64,000 nucleotides of DNA, taken from contig CP099977.1 in NCBI GenBank assembly GCA_024372495.1, forward strand, positions 744,001 through 808,000, read 5' to 3'. Source of the DNA: Pseudarthrobacter sp. Fe7 (lineage in GTDB: Bacteria; Actinomycetota; Actinomycetes; Actinomycetales; Micrococcaceae). Positions 57,775 through 64,000 of the stretch are shown here, one piece after another (the stretch's first letter is position 1; every line of letters begins with the position of its first letter). The notes under the pieces are model-generated. The model ran no database searches, had not been told where the DNA came from, and worked only from the letters and a program-made list of their open reading frames with translations. The translations under genes and the position numbers were made by a program.

Positions 57775-59067
57775 CTACAGCGCCGCCATGGCTTCATGCA
57801 GCACCGGCGCCAAACGGCGCACTCCCTCGGCGATGGCCTCGGGAGGCACGGCGCTGAAGGCGAGCCTGAGCTTGTTGGACGGCTCGTCCGACGGCGTGAA
57901 GGCGGCGCCCGGGATAAAGACCACGCCGGCGTCAATCGCCTTGTGCAGCAGCGGGTAGGTGTCCAGGCCCTCCGGCAGCGACACCCAGACGAAGAATCCG
58001 CCCTGCGGGCGGGTCCAGGTGGTTCCGGCCGGCATGTATTCCTTGAGGGCGGCGAGCATGGCCCGGCAGCGCTCGGCGTACAGCCCGCGGTAGGTTTCGA
58101 TCTGGCCTTTCCAGTCGTAGTCGCGGAGGTAGGCGGAGACCAGCATCTGGTTCAGGGCGGGCGGGCAGAGTGTCACGGATTCCGCGGCGAGGTAGTAGCG
58201 GCGCTGCAGGTGCTCGGGCACCAGGGCCCAGCCGATCCGGAGGCCGGGAGCGAAGATCTTGGAAAAGGAACCAAGGTAGATGACGTCGTCCGGGTTGGCG
58301 GCGCGCAGGGGAGGCAGGGGCTCCCCCTCGAAGCGGAGCAGGCCGTAGGGGTTGTCCTCCAGGACCAAGACATTCGCCCTGCGGCATATATCGACCACCT
58401 GCTGGCGCCGTTCCCTGGCCAGGGTGATGCCGGACGGGTTGTTGAAATTGGGGATGGTATAGAGGAATTTGATGCTCTTGCCGCCGAGCCTGCAGGGCCG
58501 CTATCCGGGCCTCCAGCAGTTCCGGGACCAGCCCGTACTGGTCCATTTCGACGGTCTCCACCCGGACCTGGTAGGCCTCGAAAGTGTTCAGCGCGCCGAC
58601 GTAGGTGGGGTCCTCCACCAGGACCACGTCTCCCGGATTGCAGAAGAGTTTGGTGGCCACGTCCTGGGCCGACTGGGAACCGGCAGTGATGACCACGTTC
58701 TGCGGCGAGGCGTCGAGGATGCCTTCGGCGGCCATGACGTCACAAATTTGGGCCCGGAGCTCCGGGGTTCCCTGCCCGGCGCCGTACTGCAGGGCCGTGA
58801 GTCCGTCGTCGGAGATGATTTTCGCCGCCGTTGACGCCAGGCGGTCCAGGGGAAGTGACTGCAGGTACGGGCTTCCCCGGCCAGGGACACCAGGCCGGGG
58901 CGCATCGAGATGTCGAAAACGTCCCGGACGGCTGACTGGCGGATGTTCGCCGCGCGCTCGGAGAACAGTTCCTCGTGGCGGTGGGCCGACGTGGCTGCGC
59001 GTTCGATCGCGTCGATGGCTTCGGCGGGCAGCGTCCCGGCCGCAGCGTCGAGTGTTTCGTGGGTCAC
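57775..59067 (-). CDS. PLP-dependent aminotransferase (2-aminoadipate/LysN-like), two frameshifts
   Basis: Restored length 430 residues. It is of the GntR-less MocR/LysN aminotransferase group: ISMRPGLVSLAGGSPYLQSL near the N terminus, ALQYGAGQGTPELRAQI, VVITAGSQSAQDVATKLF, FLYTIPNFNNPSG with the PLP Asn, and YLGSFSKIFAPGLRIGW with the Schiff-base Lys. One G is missing near 58876 (LAGG|SPYL), and GAGCCTGC at 58486-58493 on the plus strand has an extra base (AALQ|LGGKSIKFLY). The two changes cancel in length, giving 431 codons. Substrate could be aminoadipate, aromatic or branched-chain keto acids. Confidence 0.88.
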
Positions 59068-59140
59068 AGAGTCAGGATACAGCCAGCTGTTGCCCGGAAA
59101 GCTACAGCTGTTTATCCATGATTCACTGGCTCCGGTGCTA

Positions 59141-59821
59141 TTACTGCTTCAGGTAGTCCGCCAGGGATTCGCCGTTGATGTAGATGTCTGCCCGGATGGC
59201 GCCGACGGCCTCGAGGGCGGTCTGGGTGAGCTGGGCATCTACCCGGGACTGGTCGCACGTCCCGCCGGTAATCAAGGATCCCGCCAGGTAGACAGTGACG
59301 GTGGTGCCGTCGAAGCTGCCGGAGAGGAACCTCAGCCGGGAGGCGCCCAGTGCGTTGTATGCATTCCGGGGCTGCTGCGAGTCAACCAGCAGGGCACGGA
59401 TCGCCGCCTTGAGCCTGGCGTCTCCTGCCCCACCTGGCTGGGCGGAGCCAACCAGGCTGTCATTGCAGCCGAAACGGACGCCGTGCCTCCCGCCGTCGTC
59501 CACCAGCACGAAGTACGCCGTCACCGGCGGAACCGTGGCTCCGGCGCTGCTGCCCGGGACCGGAGACGCCGCTGCCGCTGGGTTCTCCGTTTGTCCGCCG
59601 GCTCTTCCGGGCGCGCCGGCCGAAGGAGCGCCGGGCAGCGTGGCGGGGAGAAGGGCCAGCGGGGCTGCGCTGGACCCGGCGTTGCCCCCGCTCGCGGGCG
59701 CGGAGGGCACGCCGGGTTGGGGGAGGGGGAGGCTGCACCCGGAAAGCAGCAGCGCCAGGCCGCCCGCGGCAGCCGCATGGGCGCGGCGCATCCGCCCGTC
59801 GCAGGTCCATCTTTTTGCCAT
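59141..59821 (-). CDS. GerMN-domain lipoprotein
   Basis: A protein of about 226 residues with a lipoprotein signal (AAAAGGLALLLSGCSLPLP). A Pro/Ala/Gly linker of about 75 residues leads to a GerMN domain with LLVDSQQPRNAYNALG, LRFLSGSFDGTTVTVYLAG and QTALEAVGAIRADIYING. GerMN proteins sit outside the membrane and are linked to envelope biology, e.g. sporulation-type GerM or the LpqB family. ATG 59821 or ATG 59791 (MRRAHAAAAGG) could be the start; the frame is open further upstream. Confidence 0.8.
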   Translation of the reverse strand: MAKRWTCDGRMRRAHAAAAGGLALLLSGCSLPLPQPGVPSAPASGGNAGSSAAPLALLPATLPGAPSAGAPGRAGGQTENPAAAASPVPGSSAGATVPPVTAYFVLVDDGGRHGVRFGCNDSLVGSAQPGGAGDARLKAAIRALLVDSQQPRNAYNALGASRLRFLSGSFDGTTVTVYLAGSLITGGTCDQSRVDAQLTQTALEAVGAIRADIYINGESLADYLKQ

Positions 59822-59940
59822 GCGGCACCGCAATCCGATCCGGTAGGTCCAGGGAACAACGCTACGGCGGCACCTGCCGGCGCGGATGTCCGGACGGTAC
59901 CGGTTGGGACAAGAGTTGGTCACGGCGGCTGGACGCAAAA

Positions 59941-59972
59941 GCGCCCGGCACGCAAAGCTGCGTGCCGGGCGC
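59941..59972 (-). terminator. rho-independent terminator after the FMN reductase gene
   Basis: A perfect 14-base stem, GCGCCCGGCACGCA paired with TGCGTGCCGGGCGC around AAGC, lies 15 bases beyond the FMN reductase stop on the minus strand. TTTTGCG follows on that strand. Confidence 0.92.
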
Positions 59973-59987
59973 TGTGAAGCCGGGAGG

Positions 59988-60546
59988 CTAGGCTGCCGGA
60001 GCCTGCTGCGGCCAAGGCGTCAAAGATGCCCTTGATCTGCTCCACTACCTCGGCGTCGTCCTTGGGGTGGACTTCGGCGAAGCGCACCATGGAACCGGGG
60101 ACGGCGAGCTTGACGTCTTCCAGGATCTGCGCGCCGGCGATGCCGGCGGCCTTGCGGGCTTCATCCTGGGCCCAGACGCCGCCGTACTGGCCAAACGCGG
60201 TGCCGACGACGGCGGTGGGCTTGCCAGCCAGGGCGCCGGCGCCGAAGGGGCGGGACAGCCAGTCGATGGCGTTCTTGAGGGCAGCGGGAACAGTTCCGTT
60301 GTGCTCGGGGGTGACCAGCAGGAGGGTGTCGGCGTCCTCGGCGGCGGCGCGCAGGGCTGCGGCGGCAGCAGGGACCTGGCCTTCGACGTCAAGGTCCTCG
60401 TTGTAGAACGGGATGTTGCCCAGGCTCTCGTGGATCACCACGTCAACCTGCTCCGGAGCGTTGAGCTGGATGGCTTCGGCCAGTTTCTGGTTGGTGGACT
60501 CGGCGCGGAGGCTGCCGACAAGGGTAAGGACTGTGCTCTTGGTCAT
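59988..60546 (-). CDS. NAD(P)H-dependent FMN reductase family protein, frameshifted at C terminus
   Basis: Restored length 185 residues. The flavin phosphate loop is LVGSLRAESTNQKLA near residue 10, and LLVTPEHNGTVPAALKNAIDWLSRP is the conserved isoalloxazine-contact block. GAGCCTGC at 59999-60006 on the plus strand has an extra base; without it the chain ends DALAAAAPAA at TAG 59988, just before the terminator. ATG 60546 is preceded by AGGAG. It diverges from a TetR gene and is likely to be induced by oxidative or electrophile stress. Confidence 0.9.
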
Positions 60547-60622
60547 GGGAACTCCTGGCTGGGGGAGCGGCGGGGGCCGCATGGATCAAACTTCAGGCTC
60601 GCGGAGCCTTCACCGGAGTAAA

Positions 60623-60636
60623 CGGACCGTAGTCCG
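60623..60636. promoter_or_regulatory. palindrome between the FMN reductase and TetR genes
   Basis: CGGAC-CGTA-GTCCG is a perfect five-base inverted repeat 76 bases before the reductase start and 29 bases before the TetR start. A looser GTAGTC...GACTAC pair (60630-60656) overlaps it. It is a plausible operator for the TetR protein. Confidence 0.6.
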
Positions 60637-60665
60637 CTTATATTCCCGTTGACTACACTGTCTGT

Positions 60666-61289
60666 GTGAGTTCCATCCCAGTGCGGCCGGGAATGACCCC
60701 GGTAACGGCCGCGGAACGCAGCGATGCTGCCCGGAACCGGGAGCGCCTCCTGCTGGCTGCCCGGGAATTGATAGAGCAAGGCGGCGCCGCGGCGCTCACC
60801 ATGGACAGATTGGCGGAGCAGGCCGGCGTGGGCAAGGGCACCGTGTTCCGCCGCTTCGGCAGCCGGGCCGGATTGATGCTGACCCTGTTGAATGATTCGG
60901 AGGCCGCCTTCCAGGCCCGCTTCCTGTTCGGTCCGCCGCCCCTGGGCCCCGGCGCTCCGCCGCTCGACCGGCTCATCGCCTTTGGGGCCGAACGAATCGC
61001 TTACGTGCTGGAATTCGGGGACCTGGTCCTCGCAGCCGGCGATGCTTCACGGGGCCGGTTTGAAGTCCCGGCGGCCGCCCTGTGGAACCGGCACGTGGAG
61101 ATGCTGCTCCGTGAAGGCGGCGTTGATTCCCCGGAACCATGGCTGATGGCGGGATCCCTGAACGCCACGCTGGACCCTGAGCGGCTCCTGCACCTCATCC
61201 GTGAACACGGAGTCACACGTGAGCGGTTGGCGGCGTCGTGGCGCGAGCTTGTGACACGGCTTGTCATCAGCGCGGAGGCTACGCGCTGA
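60666..61289 (+). CDS. TetR family transcriptional regulator
   Basis: An intact 207-residue TetR protein. The helix-turn-helix LTMDRLAEQAGVGKGTVFRRFG is at about residues 43-64, in the standard place. The C-terminal domain is all helical and ligand unknown. GTG 60666 is used; ATG 60693 would drop the first nine residues without touching the DNA-binding domain. It diverges from the FMN reductase gene and probably represses it and itself. Confidence 0.9.
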   Translation: MSSIPVRPGMTPVTAAERSDAARNRERLLLAARELIEQGGAAALTMDRLAEQAGVGKGTVFRRFGSRAGLMLTLLNDSEAAFQARFLFGPPPLGPGAPPLDRLIAFGAERIAYVLEFGDLVLAAGDASRGRFEVPAAALWNRHVEMLLREGGVDSPEPWLMAGSLNATLDPERLLHLIREHGVTRERLAASWRELVTRLVISAEATR

Positions 61290-61546
61290 ACGCGCTTTGG
61301 GTCCAGTCAAAGCAACTTCACAGAACTATTCATAACGATCTGATACGGCGCGTCTGGTTTCCGGGGATTCCCGGGCTTTTGGGCTTGGAGCTTGTGGTAG
61401 TTTCCTCTGGAATGTGACCCGCGACATAGTCCACCAGGACCTGCCCCCAGGGCTGCGGGAAGCCAGCTACCCGCTGGTGCAGGGGACCGGGTGAGGCGGC
61501 ACAATCCGTGCTCGTCCGGGGAAGACGGAAGGATCCAGCAGCGCTC

Positions 61547-62530
61547 ATGCTCAAGTACCTCGCCAAGCGCGGCATCACCTATGTGGTGATGATCTTCCTC
61601 ACCACGACCGCCGGCTATTTCCTGGCCGTCAGCTCGCTCAAACCGGCACTGCTCGAACAAGAACGCATCCCCCGGCCCACCCCCGAGCAGGTGGCCAACT
61701 CGATGAGGCTCAAAGGTTTGGACCCGGCGCTCAGCCCATGGGAGCGCTACGTTGACTGGCTCACCGGGATCGTCACCCGTTGGGACTGGGGACGCAGCCC
61801 CAACGGCGCCTACATCAATGCCGAGTTTGGGGACCGCGTCTGGATTTCTACCAGGCTCTTCCTGGCATCCATCATCCTGACCCTGGTCATCGGCGTCGCA
61901 CTCGGCGTCTATTCGGCGGCGCGGCAGTACAAATTCCAGGACCGCGTGATCACTTCCTACAGCTATCTTGCCTACATTGTGCCCGCGCCCATCGCCTACT
62001 TCCTGGTGCAGCTGGGTGCCATCAACATCAATGAAGCCGTGGGCGACCGGATCTTCTTCGTCACCGGCATCTCCACCCCGGGCATCGCGCCGGGCTGGGC
62101 CCAATTCGTCGACATGCTGGCGCACTACGCGGTGCCCACCGTGGCCATCACGCTGGTTGGCTGGGGGGCCTACCAGATCGCGCAGCGGCAATACCTGCTG
62201 GACAACGTGAACGCGGACTTTGTGCGTACCGCCCGAGCCAAGGGACTGACCAGGAACCAGGCGATTGCCCGGCACGCACTTCGCGTGTCTTTCATTCCGG
62301 TGGCCCAGAGCATCGCCTTCACCATTCCCGCCATCTTCGCGGGCGGCTTCTTCGCCGAAAAGATCTTCGCGTGGCCGGGCGTGGGGTCCTGGAGCATCGA
62401 TGCCATCTCGCTTCAGGACGTCAATGCCGCCACGGCCACACTGGCGTACGGCTCAGTGATCTTTGCCCTGGGCGCCATCCTGGCGGACTTCGCCACGACG
62501 CTTGTCGACCCGAGAGTGCGGGTGCAGTAG
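61547..62530 (+). CDS. ABC transporter permease, DppB/OppB-like
   Basis: An intact 327-residue permease with six membrane helices and a large first periplasmic loop, as in DppB. The conserved permease loop is VRTARAKGLTRNQAIARHALR with the EAA-type glycine. GGAAGGA lies 13 bases before ATG 61547; GTG 61508 is in frame but less likely. It begins a dipeptide/oligopeptide importer operon with no substrate-binding protein gene directly upstream; the 258 bases before it hold only a weak hairpin near 61361. Confidence 0.9.
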   Translation: MLKYLAKRGITYVVMIFLTTTAGYFLAVSSLKPALLEQERIPRPTPEQVANSMRLKGLDPALSPWERYVDWLTGIVTRWDWGRSPNGAYINAEFGDRVWISTRLFLASIILTLVIGVALGVYSAARQYKFQDRVITSYSYLAYIVPAPIAYFLVQLGAININEAVGDRIFFVTGISTPGIAPGWAQFVDMLAHYAVPTVAITLVGWGAYQIAQRQYLLDNVNADFVRTARAKGLTRNQAIARHALRVSFIPVAQSIAFTIPAIFAGGFFAEKIFAWPGVGSWSIDAISLQDVNAATATLAYGSVIFALGAILADFATTLVDPRVRVQ

Positions 62531-62532
62531 CC

Positions 62533-63523
62533 ATGACCAACCTGAACGCCGTTGACCCGGCAGCAGTGGCGCAGGACGCGCACCTGGAAAGCGCCGACGT
62601 CGTCATTGGCAAAACCACTATTATCTTCCGCCGCTTCCTGCGCAACAAGACAGCAGTGGCGGGCCTGGCCATATTCCTGGCCCTGACTGTTTTCTCGTTC
62701 ATCGGCGGGTTCTTCACCCAGTGGGACAAGGAAACCATCGATCCCTTCAACATCGGGATGCCGCCGTCGGCCGACCATTACCTCGGCACGTCACAGGCAG
62801 GAATCGACCTGTACGCCATGACCGTGGAGGGCACCCGGATCTCCATCCTGATTGGCCTGGTGGTGGGCCTGGTATCGGTCCTGGTCGCCGCCGTCTATGG
62901 CTGCACCATGGCCTACTTCGGCGGCAAAGTGGACAAGGTAATGCTGTTCATCCTCGAGGCGCTGATCATGATGCCGGCGCTCCTGGTGGTGGCTGTGGCC
63001 ACGAGCGGCGGAGCTGCCGGCCTGAAACGCGACCTTCCCTCATGGCTGCTGCTCATCATCGTCCTGCTGGTCTTCAGCTGGATGGGCACCGCACGGTTGA
63101 TCCGCTCCATGTCCATGTCCCTCATGCAGCGGGACTTCGTCAAGGCGGCCCAGTACATGGGCGTTCCGCCGCGCCGCATCGTCTGGCGGCACCTGGTGCC
63201 AAACATCGGCTCGCTGCTGATCCTGGATATCACCCGGGGCGTCACCGCCGCCATCCTCGCCGAGGTTGCCTTTTCCTTCATCGGCATCGGCATCAAGGTC
63301 CCGGACGTGAGCCTCGGCGTGCTGATCGGCGGCGCCACCTCGCAGGTGCAGACCTTCCCCTGGATGTTCTGGGTTCCGCTCACGGTCATGTTCCTGCTGA
63401 CCGGATCCCTGGCCATGATGAACGACGGCCTGCGCGATGCCTTCGATCCCAGCTCCAGGCTCCACCGGCAAAGCCAAGAAGGCCAAAGCCCGGAAAACCA
63501 CCGTGGAAAAGAAGACGGCATGA
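62533..63523 (+). CDS. ABC transporter permease, DppC/OppC-like, frameshifted near C terminus
   Basis: Restored length 329 residues. FLRNKTAVAGLAIFLAL is the first helix, and VKAAQYMGVPPRRIVWRHLVP is the conserved cytoplasmic loop. CAGGCTCC at 63456-63463 has an extra G. Without it the tail is DPSSSSTGKAKKAKARKTTV and stops at TGA 63521, overlapping the next ATG. With it, the reading runs on in frame into the ATPase and looks like a fused gene. Two bases follow oppB. Confidence 0.9.
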
Positions 63524-64000
63524 GCAGCGAAATCACCACCGGAGCCACCGAACCAGCACGCCGGGACGTGGAGCGCCTGCATGTGGCGGGACTGCATGCC
63601 CCTGGCGACGCTGTCCTGTCCGTCCGGGACCTTCAGGTCCGCTTCAACTCGGAGAACGGCACGGTCCACGCCGTCCGGGGCGTCGACTTCGACTTGATGC
63701 CGGGCAAGACGCTGGGGATCGTGGGTGAATCGGGTTCCGGAAAGTCGGTCACCTCCCTGGCCATCATGGGACTCCTTCCGCCGGCCGCCCAGGTCTCCGG
63801 CTCCGTCCGGCTCAAGGGCCGGGAACTGCTGGGCCTGAGCGACAAGGCCATGTGCGAATACCGGGGCAATGAACTTGCCATGGTTTTCCAGGACCCGTTG
63901 TCGTCCCTCACGCCCGTGTTCACCGTGGGCACCCAGATCATCGAAGCACTCACCATCCACAACCCCGCAATGAGCCGGACGGCCAAAGAAGCCCGCGCCG
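63520..64000 (+). CDS. ABC transporter ATP-binding protein, DppD/OppD-like, N-terminal part
   Basis: The gene runs off the right edge after 160 codons. Walker A is GIVGESGSGKSVTSLAI near residue 71, typical of the oligopeptide ATPases, and the Q loop is AMVFQDPLSSLTPVFTVG. The first 30 residues are a polar extension before the ATPase fold. ATG 63520 overlaps the oppC stop (ATGA) once the upstream extra base is discounted. Confidence 0.9.
   Translation, partial: MSSEITTGATEPARRDVERLHVAGLHAPGDAVLSVRDLQVRFNSENGTVHAVRGVDFDLMPGKTLGIVGESGSGKSVTSLAIMGLLPPAAQVSGSVRLKGRELLGLSDKAMCEYRGNELAMVFQDPLSSLTPVFTVGTQIIEALTIHNPAMSRTAKEARA

Noticed and set aside
61290..61546. Short frames in the 257-base gap before oppB as a missing binding-protein gene
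   Set aside because: The only open stretch (from about 61412 to 61493) encodes some 26 residues with no motif; the gap has a weak hairpin near 61361 and promoter-like sequence only.
1..64000. Mass pseudogene formation or programmed frameshifting
   Set aside because: The shifts share one tetramer, affect essential and dispensable genes alike, and are not accompanied by other decay. No slippery sequence with downstream structure is present at the sites.

Overview
The window is high-GC actinobacterial DNA, most like an Arthrobacter/Pseudarthrobacter-type member of the Micrococcaceae. The evidence is dense, mostly ATG/GTG-started genes with GGAG-type ribosome sites, a three-gene pnt transhydrogenase, a fused 3-dehydroshikimate dehydratase of the QsuB type and a contiguous pcaHGBDC-FIJ-R set. 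The genus is an inference. I see no rRNA, tRNA, CRISPR array, IS element or prophage, and no gene-free stretch longer than about 300 bases.

Layout. 1-2.4 kb: end of an aminotransferase gene, an AEC permease and an ATP-dependent DNA ligase. 2.5-22.9 kb: a catabolic region for hydroaromatic and aromatic acids. A shikimate/quinate-type MFS transporter and an IclR regulator diverge in front of one long plus-strand run: qsuD, qsuB, pcaH, G, B, D, C, F, I, J and the IclR regulator pcaR. A MacAB-like export operon with an extra small membrane protein follows. Then comes a second transporter, diverging from a second shikimate dehydrogenase and a third IclR gene. Quinate/shikimate would be oxidised, dehydrated to protocatechuate, ring-cleaved and converted to succinyl-CoA and acetyl-CoA. 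23-27 kb: pntAA-pntAB-pntB and a lipid kinase. 27-32.2 kb (minus strand): an MFS, GntR, racemase-like, hydantoinase-like and arylmalonate-decarboxylase-like operon behind a double palindromic operator; I do not recognise its substrate. 32-38 kb: a CxxC/membrane/ACT protein, a FUSC-type membrane protein, an IclR regulator plus pobA (4-hydroxybenzoate to protocatechuate), and a TetR/FAD-monooxygenase pair. 38-42.3 kb: an ABC importer with both permease halves in one chain. 42.4-47.7 kb: thioesterase, GNAT, MarR, a small CxC protein, a Ser/Thr kinase, a histidine phosphatase and purB. 47.8-51 kb: an ESX-like small protein with a serine hydrolase, a secreted GH25-like protein and a holin-like membrane protein. 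51-56 kb: an aminotransferase and a three-gene 2-oxo acid dehydrogenase operon (E1-alpha, E1-beta, E2). 56-61 kb: PAP2, universal stress protein, aminotransferase, GerMN lipoprotein, FMN reductase and TetR. 61.5-64 kb: a dipeptide/oligopeptide ABC operon running off the right edge.

The most striking property of the text itself is that about half of all genes are frameshifted. In 29 places a single extra base sits inside an AGCT tetramer, giving AGGCT or AGCCT (usually as CAGGCTC or its complement GAGCCTG). In three more places a base is missing at what looks like AGCT. Seven further shifts look like one base lost, mostly from a short G or C run. Removing or restoring one base in each case gives full-length, family-typical proteins with whole codon counts, even in purB, where two such sites occur. 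I read these as systematic sequence errors, perhaps linked to a modified AGCT-containing motif, and not as decay. Genes are therefore annotated over their full span as CDS with the frameshift noted.
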